DNA of 64,000 nucleotides from Branchinecta lynchi (Eukaryota; Arthropoda; Branchiopoda; Anostraca; Branchinectidae): positions 2,735,501 to 2,799,500 of the forward strand of contig JAKZAP010000017.1 in NCBI GenBank assembly GCA_023053575.1, given 5' to 3'. The notes under the pieces were generated by a model. The model worked only from the letters and a program-made list of their open reading frames with translations, had not been told where the DNA came from and did no database searches. Position numbers and translations under genes: made by a program. Numbering within the stretch: position 1 is the stretch's first letter; each line of letters starts with the position of its first letter. Of this stretch, positions 1 through 8,901 are shown one piece after another.

Positions 1-108
1 ATTCTGCCTCTAGAAGCGCCGGGGTTCGAGTTCATGTAATGAGGTGCCGACGGGCAGTGACTCGAAGGTGCGGTGTTTTTCCAAACCAGTTGACGAGTAA
101 AACCCGAA

Positions 109-870
109 GTGTGTGGAATAGTTATTGTGGTCAGCGATAATATTTCGGATACCCCACAAGTACAAGGGTATGAATCGGACAGGGGCCGAAAACAGCGTCG
201 TAGTGAAAGATGCCCCTCTCTTTCAAATACTCAGTCTAGCTCACGGAGCCTTTATAGTTCACGGAGCCCTTCTCGCTCACGGAGTCCCTATGTACCACCA
301 TTAACCCAAACGGGGAATAAACAGGAGGGGGGCAGATCTGCTTCCTTGGAGGCGCAAGTCGAACAAGCACAGTTGGACCAGGTAAAACTCAGTAAACCAA
401 TCGATAAGAGTTTGGCGGGGTTTCTCAATAAAAGGTTCAGAATAGCTATGACCACGGATGTTATCAAAGATTTAAAGGAAAAACATCCGAGGCCATAAAA
501 TGTGGGTGATGTAACGGTACCGAGGGTTAACAGGGAAGCTTGGACAATTATGAATGCTAGATCTAGGTCTTCAGACCTAAAGGGTCTAGCACGCCAGCAA
601 GATTATTTGTGACACGCTGCATACGCCTTTTCTAGAGCTACGGACCTGGTCCTTTCGCTAGCCGGAAGCTCGGTCCGTGACGAAGCTTTTGAATGCCTTT
701 GCGACGGATTCAGCCTACTAGGCTTCTTACATTCTAATTTGAGTTCGAAGAGGCAAAACCGAATAATTGGTGAATTCTATCGTAAGGCTACGAGGCCAGG
801 AAATCAAAGTCACGGACCAATTGTTTGGCGACAATTTCAAGAAATGTTTGTTGCTCTAACAGAAAGAACC
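109..870 (+). pseudogene. DIRS element gag-like ORF, decayed
   Basis: This is the first visible part of a DIRS-type retroelement. A 129-codon open stretch rich in Ser/Arg (residues about 40-65 carry repeated SRS/SPSRS motifs) is followed in another frame by the better conserved part, about 499-870. That part reads as a DIRS-type Gag core, with an LLGFLHSNLSSKRQN segment of the kind seen in DIRS nucleocapsid-like proteins. In-frame stops lie near 610 and 870, so it is a relic. The assignment rests mainly on the unmistakable DIRS reverse transcriptase that follows. The true start lies at or before the window edge, and the first codon of the open stretch is GTG. A different retroelement ORF1 is possible but less likely. 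Confidence 0.55.
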
Positions 871-1039
871 TGAACGTCCGTTTTCAAAAAACGGTTGTCA
901 ACCGGGTAGGTATCAAAAAGGCCCGACGCAATTGTTCCAGTACGGACGGAATTCCGACGACAACAGGCCTTATCGGAACCACAGGAAGGATTACAAGCAG
1001 AAGTCGAAAGGCCAGGAACAATAAATGAGGTTAGCTGTT
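871..1039 (+). other. Decayed linker between DIRS gag and RT
   Basis: Short, frameshifted stretch between the two recognisable DIRS coding blocks. A basic reading (RRN...TGRITSRSRK) can be followed to about 1020, but I cannot assign it to a domain. Confidence 0.35.
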
Positions 1040-1666
1040 CTTTCTCAGCATTTGAGGAAGAAACCATCGCTAAAGCCGCACTTGCATGGTCCACAATTCG
1101 TGCTGCAGGTATTAAGCGTTGTTTTGAGTTCTGGAAATCGCTTACAAGCGCCCCTTATATTTTAAGTTTAGTCCGCAATGGCTACAAGCTTGAGTTTGAG
1201 GCACTGCCTGACATATCTGAGGCCAATGGCCATTCTGTAAATAGATTTTCTGTTGAAGAGAAGAAGTTTGTGGACATGGATGTTGAAAAAATACTTGCAA
1301 AAAATGTTATAATACGGAAGGATCAGCGGGATACAAAATGGTTATCTTCCGTTTTTACACTTCCCAAATGACAAAGAGATCGTCATTTCATTTGTAATTT
1401 GAAACATTTAAACCAGTTTCTTGAATATCACCATTTTAAAATGGAGTCTCTTCATGCTGCTCTTCAGCTAATTACCTATGGGTGCTATATGGCTTCGTTT
1501 TGAAGTTGACGATGTGGTTTACATTTATACATGTGTACCCAACATATTGTCTACTGCCCCACGAGTTATGACGAAATTATGGAGACCAGTGGTTTCTACT
1601 TCTACGAAAGAAGGGATTTCCTTCGGTCCTATATTTGGATGATTCTTTGTTAGTTAACGACAACAT
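1040..1666 (+). pseudogene. DIRS reverse transcriptase, N-terminal half (interrupted)
   Basis: Reverse transcriptase of a DIRS-type element. The order is typical of the family: FWKSLTSAPYIL with GYKLEFEALP, then FSVEEKKFVDMDVEKIL, a WLSSVFTLPK strand, FICNLKHLNQFLEYHHFKME, GCYMASF at motif A, and finally YLDD at 1632-1643. Several indels and stops (for example after LPK near 1370 and after MASF near 1501) show it is dead. The reading breaks off 13 codons after YLDD where element E2 is inserted, and it resumes at 38454 in the same frame. The family assignment is firm. The piece could not be active. Confidence 0.85.
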
Positions 1667-1670
1667 CAAG
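1667..1670. repeat. Target-site duplication of E2, left copy (CAAG)
   Basis: CAAG directly before the TGTAATG end of E2. The same four bases follow the other E2 end at 38450-38453. A 4-bp duplication is usual for Ty3/gypsy integrases. Confidence 0.85.
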
Positions 1671-1791
1671 TGTAATGATCTGTACTATCACGACGCAATT
1701 TGTATGGTAACGCGCACCGTGGTAGTAGTTGGTGATCCCGCCTAGTGACGCGTGTGTGGTGATTCAGAGAATCACCAGTGTAGGTACGTTC
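1671..1791 (-). repeat. E2 3' LTR, distal piece (left of E1)
   Basis: 121 bp, aligned base for base with 37882-38002 of the other E2 LTR with a few substitutions, ending in ...GTACGTTC. The next base is the first T of the E1 LTR. The rest of this LTR resumes at about 32326. Confidence 0.9.
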
Positions 1792-2021
1792 TGTACTGAC
1801 GTAGTTTACGCCCCTCTATTTTAACTATGAAACCTCTGCACAAATGCGCACCAGCCGACTTGCCCTTTCAGAACCGCGAGCTAGCGAGCGTGAGCCATAG
1901 CCGAGGGACTGAGTCCTGACCGGCTCACTTGGATTTACCGACTTCAAGAATACCATGAAGACAGTTTTTAGCAAGTCTGCTGGTGGGCTAGTGCCTGGTT
2001 TTAGTGTATCGGTTAATTATG

Positions 2022-2029
2022 TATATAAG
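2022..2029 (+). promoter_or_regulatory. TATA box of the E1 5' LTR
   Basis: TATATAAG, about 230 bp inside the LTR. The same octamer is at 14602-14609 in the 3' LTR. It probably sets the start of the genomic RNA. Confidence 0.6.
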
Positions 2030-2180
2030 TAAGATTCTCCACGTTTAAGAGAGGCAGTCGAACTTAAGATTAGCAGTGTTGCTGTACCGTTGATAAGTAT
2101 TTGCCGTATCGTTATTTGAGGAGTACCTACGTATGGATTAACGACTACTTGGTAACCACTGAACTGTAAGTGCATTCATT

Positions 2181-2186
2181 AATAAA
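2181..2186 (+). promoter_or_regulatory. AATAAA polyadenylation signal in the E1 LTR
   Basis: AATAAA lies about 160 bp after the TATA box. The 3' LTR copy is at 14759-14764, where it would end E1 transcripts. Confidence 0.55.
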
Positions 2187-2298
2187 GTACATTGTAACCC
2201 TAGTTTGTTCAACTCTACAAGCCCTAGGAGATAGACCCCACGAGCCTCCCCCACGCTACCGATCGCGAGTATACCGCATCTCATTCTTCCGTATTACA

Positions 2299-2325
2299 GT
2301 GGTGGCTTAGCGGCGGTCTAGGGCA
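2299..2325 (+). promoter_or_regulatory. E1 primer-binding site, altered tRNA-Leu type
   Basis: Directly after the LTR the sequence reads GTGGTGGCTTAGCGG. E2 has GGTGGCAGCGG at the same place, and the copy after the E1 3' LTR has TGGCAGCGGTGGGATT, which matches the complement of an animal tRNA-Leu 3' end. Here two extra T's interrupt the match, so priming from this copy may be impaired. Confidence 0.55.
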
Positions 2326-2515
2326 ATATCAGAGTCAAGCAAACTAGAGTTGTAGTAACCCAAAATATTTGTTTCTTTTTCTCCTCCTTTTTCTCACATT
2401 TTCATCCAATCAAAAAAAAAATAAATAAGAATAACATTGTGAAAATTCGCGATTAGCATCCGATTAACTTACGTCTAAACCCTAAACACCCATCCCTAGT
2501 TTTCACGAACGCAAA
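2326..2515 (+). other. E1 leader between primer site and gag
   Basis: About 190 bases of A-rich leader with no reading frame. In this class it would hold the packaging signal and the donor for the env splice. I cannot point to a donor with confidence. Confidence 0.5.
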
Positions 2516-3568
2516 ATGTCGATCACGGAAGAGCAAAAATCCGTGATGCAATACAAAGTTTTCCAGACCGAATTGGCAAAGCAAATTCCGCAGTACGATG
2601 GCGAAGGTGATATTGACGTTTTCATATCAACCATGACCAACTTTTTGGCTCTTTCCGGGATAACCACCGTCAAGGACCTCAGGGAGATGCTGTACCTCAG
2701 ATTGAGAGGTGCGGCAATCTCATTCCTCGACACGCTAGTTGGGGTTCAGATTACAACGACCGCGGATCTGCTCGAAAGATTTAGAGCTCGGTTTTCTAGC
2801 ACGAGTGTAAAAAATAGACTGAAATACGAGATCGTCCAGCTACAGGCGGACCAAAGTATCCGAGAATATGCGGATAAGGTACAGCTCATGACGGCGGAGA
2901 AATTAGGAAGACCCACGGGGGTCAACGACCAGTTCACACGGGCGGTGTTCGAAAATTTCAAAGCAGGGCTCGGTCCGAAACTGCTGAGACTAGTCCTGAC
3001 AAAACAACCAGCCGACCTAGAAGCGGCGATTTTGCTAATTGAACACGAGCTGACAATTGATGAAATCATCAAGGCTCAACAACGGCTGACTATAAATTCA
3101 GTAGAAGTACCTCAACAGATTTTTGCGGTTACCCAGAGCCCAAAAACTAGTCCTGCTCCCCCAAACCCTTCCCCACAGATAGTTAGAAGACAGGTTTCTT
3201 TCACGAGTGACGACAATCGACCTAGAAGGGACGGGACTCCGACAAGAAGCGGATTCACTCCCAGGGACCGCACGCCAACGGGGCAAAGACAAGGGAACGC
3301 GTCGGACTTTAGGTACAGACCGTATAGTTATGATAGGACAGAAAGAGGTACCGGTGGGAACGGACCTTTAGCAAGCGTGCAATGCTATTCTTGCTCGCGA
3401 TTCGGGCACATCGCAAGAAACTGTAGGCAGAGGTTCGGAAACGGACGAAGGGGATTCCCCCAGCGTAGGACCTTCAGCCAAACCAGGAACGAAACTGGAT
3501 ACAGGAGAGCTTACGCTCCTAACGGCGATCACAGCTCCGGCGCTTTAAACGACGACAGCCGGCTCTAA
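2516..3568 (+). CDS. gag: E1 Gag
   Basis: 350-residue structural protein starting at ATG 2516. The first 200 residues are the capsid-type retrotransposon Gag region (motifs such as YDGEGDIDVFISTM and FRARFSSTSVKNRLKYEIV). After residue 200 comes a basic, Pro/Arg-rich linker, then one CCHC zinc knuckle at residues 290-303 (CYSCSRFGHIARNC), as expected for RNA binding and packaging. Gags of E2 and E3 align with it over the capsid part (shared FENFK.GL and LIEHE blocks). The last codons overlap pol, and a -1 frameshift signal lies at 3544-3586. The frame is intact. It is the only complete gag of this lineage in the window. Confidence 0.92.
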   Translation: MSITEEQKSVMQYKVFQTELAKQIPQYDGEGDIDVFISTMTNFLALSGITTVKDLREMLYLRLRGAAISFLDTLVGVQITTTADLLERFRARFSSTSVKNRLKYEIVQLQADQSIREYADKVQLMTAEKLGRPTGVNDQFTRAVFENFKAGLGPKLLRLVLTKQPADLEAAILLIEHELTIDEIIKAQQRLTINSVEVPQQIFAVTQSPKTSPAPPNPSPQIVRRQVSFTSDDNRPRRDGTPTRSGFTPRDRTPTGQRQGNASDFRYRPYSYDRTERGTGGNGPLASVQCYSCSRFGHIARNCRQRFGNGRRGFPQRRTFSQTRNETGYRRAYAPNGDHSSGALNDDSRL

Positions 3569-6500
3569 CTGGGCGCAGAACCGGCTACACTGCGCAACGC
3601 AGATTTAGGCCCCAAGTGTATAAATTTAATGAAGTGCTTAACATCAATAATAGTTACTCGAATTTGCCAGTTTTGAGAGGGTTTAGCACCTATGGAGTGA
3701 GGTTCGCCGGGCTAGTGGACACAGGAGCACAACAAAATATTTTATGTATCAGTATTTACAACAAACTTCCAAACACGGCAAAAAACGTAGCAAGGAAGGC
3801 ACGATGTACACTCACTAGCGTCACGGGACACAACCTTAAGGCCAAATATGAGCTAAAACTACCAGTAGAATACGGTGGCAAAACTTTCTTGGTGCCTTTT
3901 GTGGTTTGCGAAGAACTTACCTATCAGGCGATTATGGGTATGCCCTTTTTGAGAGCGAATATGATGATTTTTGATGCCGCTGACATGACGTTGACCTGCA
4001 AGAAAGTTAGGAATCAGACATGTCCAAATAACTTTAACGCCTATACACAAAACTCAGTGCATTACCACAGAAACAGGGACAACTTCTACGGGAACACAAC
4101 CTGCCAATGGAAAACAAGCAACCAAGGAGGTCAATCAAGCGCGTATCCAAGGACCCGCCCCCGCGTCCAACGCAGCTCAGAGCCAGCATTCTTCATGAAG
4201 CGATCGGAGAGAGAACTCCAGCAAGCAAGCGCCACAGAAAATAGCAACAATCGCACGGAGAACTCAGACAGAGCGGCGCGCCTCCCAGAGACTAGTACAC
4301 CGAGAGAAACTACCGCCAAGGACCAGATCCAACAGATCGTAAATATTCTGAACGAAAATCAGAAAAAGGCCGTCAGCAGTCCTGTACAACGGCAAAATCA
4401 AGGCAGCGCAACTACGATCTGGAAAACAACGATCGCCCCATACACGTACGAGAGAATACAGGTATTCTTGGATTTCAATGATGATAGCGAGTGCGAAGGA
4501 ACCATCAGCATCGTACCGACCGAGAACACATGGCTCAAGGATTTAGAACTGGACGAACAAATCACAAAAGCAAGTGAAGGGATAGCACACATACTGGCAT
4601 TTAACCCAACCGGACAGAAGGTCAAGATCCCGAAAAAGGTCACAATAGCAACAGTCGAAGTCATAAACGTTGACGATATACAGAGCCTACCACCGACCCA
4701 GAAAATCAATAGCGTGAGCAGCAGAAGTAACGAACCCGGTGACGAGAAAACCGAAGAAGACCAGGATTATCCAATGCCACGAAACGACTTCCTATCTCAG
4801 TTCAAGTTAAACCACTTGACAAAGGATAAACTAAGGAAGACTGTGGACGGAATTCTATGGGAGTTCCGCGACGTATTCAGCGTAGACGACCATCATTTTG
4901 GAGAGACGGACCTAATAGAAATGGAAATTGACACAGGAGATTCACCACCAATAGCACAAGCACCATACCGCGCACCATGGGGACTCCGACCGTGGTTGAG
5001 AGATCAGATAGATAAACTGGTGGACCAAGGAGTCTTGTACCCCTGTGACAGCCCATGGGCAAGTCCCGTGGTCATAGTCAAGAAGAAAACACAACCCGGA
5101 CAGCCCGCTGATTATCGACTCTGCTGTGACTTCCGAAAACTGAACTCAGTAACCAGGAAAAGCCAATTTAGGGTCCCGAACTTGAATGAATGTTTGGACT
5201 GCATTTCACCAGAAAGTAAATACTTCACATCCGGGGATCAAACCGGAGCGTACCACGCCGTACCAATCAAGAAAGAGGATCAACCAAAGACGGCAATCAT
5301 AACTGCCGATGGGGCAACCTACGCATACAGACGTATGCCTTTCGGCCTCGCTAACAGCCCAGCAGTCTACCAACGGCTGGTATACACACTTTTCAAGGAC
5401 CATCAATTCAAGTCACTAATCTGCTACCTAGACGATCTATTAACCTGGGCGAAAACGGAAAACGAAGCACTTGAGAACCTACGCATGATACTGACCAGAT
5501 TCAGAGCAGCCGGACTCAAACTCAAACCTCGGAAGTGTCGCATACTCAACCCATCTACTGTATTCTTGGGTCACTTAATAGAACAAGGACAAATTCGACC
5601 CGACCCAGAGAAGATCAAAGCAGTACAAGAGATGCAACCACCCAAGAACCTAAAACAACTCCGAGGCATCATAGGATTATGCTCCTGGTTCCGCAAATAC
5701 ATCCGAAACTTCGCCGATCATTGCCGACCCCTAGTAGTGTTAACGAAGAAAAGTAACACACCCTTCGTCTTTACCAAAGAGGCAGAAAAGGCTATGGAAT
5801 ACCTAAAAAATGCACTCATTTCGGAACCAATACTGATCCTGCCCGACTTGAATGAACCGATGGTACTGTCAGTCGACGCTAGCGCCACTGGCATTGGTGG
5901 AGTACTCAGTCAAACTGGAGAGGGCAGACTTCACCCTATACATTACGGAAGCCGTGCCCTGACAAAAAGTGAAATGGCTTATTCTACAGTCGAAAGGGAG
6001 CTACTAGCCGTTGTTCACTTCACACATTACTTCAGAGCCTACCTCCAAGGCAGAAAGTTCCTGTTACGAACGGACCAAAAATCCCTACAGTACCTGAAAA
6101 CGATGCAAGAACCACAGAGCAACCCAAACGGTAGACTAAGTCGGTGGATATTTAAATTACTCGCCTTCGACTTCGACATAGAACACATAAGCGGAGAATC
6201 AAACCGAGTACCAGACTGGCTAAGCAGAAAATACGAAGTTAACACGACTGAAACAGCCAGCAAGTCAGAACCGACACTACCAGTCCTCTCCCCAGAGAAC
6301 ATCGCAAGACATCAGGCGAAAGACGGACTCTGTACGGCACTAAGGGAATATTTTATGAACGACGAACCGCTTGGCTCCGAATATAAGAAGTACATGAAGC
6401 AAATCGACAACTTCACATTTGAAAACAGCGTAAACCTAGTCTGCCGAATAATCTGCCCTACCCAAACTTACCGACAAAAAGACGTGAAAATCGTACCGGT

Positions 6501-8643
6501 TATCCCAGAAAGCCTAGAAGGCGAGTGCCTTAGATACTGTCATGCCGCTTTGAGCGCGCACCTAGGCACGTTAAAGACATTAGCAATGGTACGCAACCAC
6601 TTTTACATACCGGGACTGGTAGAAAAGGTAAAGGAATTCGTAGCAGCATGTGAGGAATGCTCAAGACGGAAAGCACCCCCACACCCATGGACAGCACCCC
6701 TGGGAAGCTTCCCCATAGCCAGGTACCCGATGGACATCCTCTCCATTGATATAGTTGGACCATTGCCGACGTCAACCAAAGGGCATACGTATATCCTATC
6801 CGCGATCGATCACTTCACGTCCTTCTGCTGGGCAATCGCACTGAAGAATATAACATCTGAAACAGTATGCCGAGCCCTGACTAACCTCTTCTTAGCATAC
6901 GGCAAACCAACTACGGTCAACAGCGACAGGGGGTCGCAACTCATCTCCAAAATGTCAATGGAAGTCGCGAAACTTCTCGGAATATCACGGTGGAAAACAT
7001 CCAGCTACCACCCACAAGGAAACGGAAAAGTTGAGATCATACACAAGCAGTTCAACAACATCCTCAGCATTACGACGAAAGAAGACAGGCTAACATGGGA
7101 CGAGCAATTATCCTACCTGTGCCACAGCCTCAATACCGCCTTCTCACCGATAACAGGAGACAGCAGTTTCTTCCTAATGTACGGACGAGACGACAGACTA
7201 CCAGTAACAGAGATAATCAACGACGATGGCCACGACAGTCCCAGCGCCTACAAAGCAGAACTCATTACACGAATGAGCAACGCCTACGACGAGGTCAGCA
7301 GAAATCTGGAACACGCAAAACAAAACCAGAAGGAAAAGTACGACCTCAGAGCCAAACGCCACAAAATCTACGAAGTAGGGGACCTCGTTTGGTTACGGCA
7401 AGAAGTAAAAGGCGCGGGAAAGAAACTAGAAGATAAATACTCAGGAAAATGGAGAATTATCGAAAGATTACCCAATGACGTCACCTACAAAATTCGTCAT
7501 ATTGACGGCACGAAGAGAGATACAGTCGTCCATATGAACCGCCTTAAACCAAACGTATTCAAAACACCATGGCAGGCTGTGCCCTTATCCGACTCGGAAT
7601 CAGAAAACGATGAACTACCGACAGAGGCACCATTCTCCGACCCGAAACGGAACCCTCTAGCACGACTCCGCCCTTTCAATTGGCGCTATCATAACTACGA
7701 TTCCGATGAAGAACAGGAACTTAGAGACTATCTACACTCCACAAACGAAGGGCCGATGACTCCTTCAAGAACGAGTACCGGAGTGCAAACGACGTCAACT
7801 CTAAGCCCCCACGCAGAAATTTACCAGCCATGCATAAAAGCTGAGACCAAGGAATACGAATATGCCAGCAACAGGCCGGATGAGGGAAGGGCTGTCACTT
7901 CAGGAAGTAATATCCCAGAATGGAAGATACCCCCAAGCCCCACTACTAGAGACGATCCCAAGTCCACAAGCGAAGATAGTGATAGCGAAGCAGAAGAGCC
8001 AACAGAAGTTGAAGATGAGGCTAGACGGTACCTACGAAGCGTAATAGAACGCCCAGACGTTCCATCCGAAATGCTACGAAATATCTCCGTGACCGATGAA
8101 TACCTCCCAAGAGAACACAGTCGGAGAAGATACACGGATTATATACCTAACCCGATGTATGACCTTACCGGAGGACCTCTTCTGAGCCAATGGGCTAGAA
8201 GAAGCCCAAGGCGGAAAGCCTCCAGCAGCTCCTCTGAAGAACAATCTCCAAGAGCACAGGCTAAGCTTAGTTCACCCGCCGTAACAAGCACGCCAGCAAT
8301 AGAGAGCGCGTCCCTGCGAGACGCCCGAGCTACCGAGCAAGAGGAACACGGTAGTAGCAGTTTTGATCCTTGGGGAGAATTACCGCAACCAGGCGGCATG
8401 ACAGATGATACACCAAGGACATCCAAACCTACGGCAAGTAGTGCCGCTTCCGCCATGAGTCAAGTCAAACGGAAAAGCCTGAAAAGCGACCTAAAACGGA
8501 CTCTCCGATTTGACCTGTTAACCAGAAATCCGACTCACGGAGCACACAAAGAACCAGAAACTACCGATAGCCAACCTGGGAAATATGTAACGAAGTCAGG
8601 TCGCGAGTCTAAGCCGACACAGTTTTATCCGAAGGAAAAATAA
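3523..8643 (+). CDS. pol: E1 Pol polyprotein (protease, RT, RNase H, integrase, C-terminal extension)
   Basis: Long intact frame, read by -1 frameshift from gag. There is no ATG near the 5' end, and the first start-like codon is a GTG at 3616, from which residues are numbered here. Aspartic protease: DTGA at 35-38. A long Asn/Gln/Arg-rich linker follows. RT: YRLCCDFRKLN, motif A around DQTGAYHAVPIK, and YLDD at 604-607. RNase H starts near residue 753 (SVDASATGIGGVL). Integrase: HHCC finger near 975-1018, then the DDE core with catalytic Asp in SIDIVGP, Asp in NSDRG and Glu in GNGKVE, and a GPY/F-type chromodomain-free end (YSGKWRIIERLP). About 370 more acidic, Ser-rich residues follow, ending in a motif (EYLP...YIPNP...WARRSP) that E3 shares. 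All key catalytic residues are present. Just before the motif A Asp this copy has Gly where the other two copies have Val. Confidence 0.93.
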   Translation, partial: RRSQLRRFKRRQPALTGRRTGYTAQRRFRPQVYKFNEVLNINNSYSNLPVLRGFSTYGVRFAGLVDTGAQQNILCISIYNKLPNTAKNVARKARCTLTSVTGHNLKAKYELKLPVEYGGKTFLVPFVVCEELTYQAIMGMPFLRANMMIFDAADMTLTCKKVRNQTCPNNFNAYTQNSVHYHRNRDNFYGNTTCQWKTSNQGGQSSAYPRTRPRVQRSSEPAFFMKRSERELQQASATENSNNRTENSDRAARLPETSTPRETTAKDQIQQIVNILNENQKKAVSSPVQRQNQGSATTIWKTTIAPYTYERIQVFLDFNDDSECEGTISIVPTENTWLKDLELDEQITKASEGIAHILAFNPTGQKVKIPKKVTIATVEVINVDDIQSLPPTQKINSVSSRSNEPGDEKTEEDQDYPMPRNDFLSQFKLNHLTKDKLRKTVDGILWEFRDVFSVDDHHFGETDLIEMEIDTGDSPPIAQAPYRAPWGLRPWLRDQIDKLVDQGVLYPCDSPWASPVVIVKKKTQPGQPADYRLCCDFRKLNSVTRKSQFRVPNLNECLDCISPESKYFTSGDQTGAYHAVPIKKEDQPKTAIITADGATYAYRRMPFGLANSPAVYQRLVYTLFKDHQFKSLICYLDDLLTWAKTENEALENLRMILTRFRAAGLKLKPRKCRILNPSTVFLGHLIEQGQIRPDPEKIKAVQEMQPPKNLKQLRGIIGLCSWFRKYIRNFADHCRPLVVLTKKSNTPFVFTKEAEKAMEYLKNALISEPILILPDLNEPMVLSVDASATGIGGVLSQTGEGRLHPIHYGSRALTKSEMAYSTVERELLAVVHFTHYFRAYLQGRKFLLRTDQKSLQYLKTMQEPQSNPNGRLSRWIFKLLAFDFDIEHISGESNRVPDWLSRKYEVNTTETASKSEPTLPVLSPENIARHQAKDGLCTALREYFMNDEPLGSEYKKYMKQIDNFTFENSVNLVCRIICPTQTYRQKDVKIVPVIPESLEGECLRYCHAALSAHLGTLKTLAMVRNHFYIPGLVEKVKEFVAACEECSRRKAPPHPWTAPLGSFPIARYPMDILSIDIVGPLPTSTKGHTYILSAIDHFTSFCWAIALKNITSETVCRALTNLFLAYGKPTTVNSDRGSQLISKMSMEVAKLLGISRWKTSSYHPQGNGKVEIIHKQFNNILSITTKEDRLTWDEQLSYLCHSLNTAFSPITGDSSFFLMYGRDDRLPVTEIINDDGHDSPSAYKAELITRMSNAYDEVSRNLEHAKQNQKEKYDLRAKRHKIYEVGDLVWLRQEVKGAGKKLEDKYSGKWRIIERLPNDVTYKIRHIDGTKRDTVVHMNRLKPNVFKTPWQAVPLSDSESENDELPTEAPFSDPKRNPLARLRPFNWRYHNYDSDEEQELRDYLHSTNEGPMTPSRTSTGVQTTSTLSPHAEIYQPCIKAETKEYEYASNRPDEGRAVTSGSNIPEWKIPPSPTTRDDPKSTSEDSDSEAEEPTEVEDEARRYLRSVIERPDVPSEMLRNISVTDEYLPREHSRRRYTDYIPNPMYDLTGGPLLSQWARRSPRRKASSSSSEEQSPRAQAKLSSPAVTSTPAIESASLRDARATEQEEHGSSSFDPWGELPQPGGMTDDTPRTSKPTASSAASAMSQVKRKSLKSDLKRTLRFDLLTRNPTHGAHKEPETTDSQPGKYVTKSGRESKPTQFYPKEK
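3544..3586 (+). promoter_or_regulatory. -1 ribosomal frameshift signal (UUUAAAC plus stem)
   Basis: The heptamer T TTA AAC at 3544-3550 is in the correct phase for a -1 slip from gag into pol. Six bases later AGCCGG (3557-3562) can pair with CCGGCT (3581-3586) across an 18-base loop. Gag is in frame 2 and pol in frame 1, and the pol frame is open from 3523, so a slip here joins them. UUUAAAC is a classical slippery heptamer, and the spacing fits known -1 sites. A pseudoknot is possible. Confidence 0.75.
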
Positions 8644-8901
8644 AAATAAAAAAAAGAGAAGACAAATGAATAAAATGCGATTCTTTACACCAGATTACGG
8701 CAGGGTGAAGGCCAACCCTGTCGCATTCCGAAGAGGAAAATATAAAAAAAAAAAAAAAATAGAGACCAAAAGTAATGAACTCACCTCGGATAAAACGCAC
8801 CAAACTCCCAGAAGGACACACGGCATGGACACGGTAGTTGAAGACGAATCATTAAACATATGTACACAGTCCATATTTACACAGGAAAAGAAACGACACG
8901 G
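8644..8901 (+). other. E1 spacer after pol, poly-A rich
   Basis: A-rich spacer with a homopolymer run (about 8745-8758) whose length differs among the three copies. A 79-codon frame spans 8666-8905, but it changes by nonsynonymous substitutions between copies and the A-run length alters the frame, so I do not call it a gene. Confidence 0.5.

Larger units (their letters stand above)
1792..2298 (+). repeat. E1 5' LTR
   Basis: 507 bp, starting TGTACTGACG and ending TATTACA. It is nearly identical to 14371-14876. It holds a TATA box and an AATAAA signal and lies directly against the E2 LTR at 1791/1792. Confidence 0.92.

Noticed and set aside
837..1094. Minus-strand frame opposite the DIRS gag/RT border
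   Set aside because: Shadow of the decayed sense coding sequence; no motif.
4398..8456. Many 60-105-codon minus-strand frames inside E1 pol (repeated in copies A and B)
   Set aside because: Antisense shadows of pol. Unlike 8902-9471 they lie opposite a well-supported gene.
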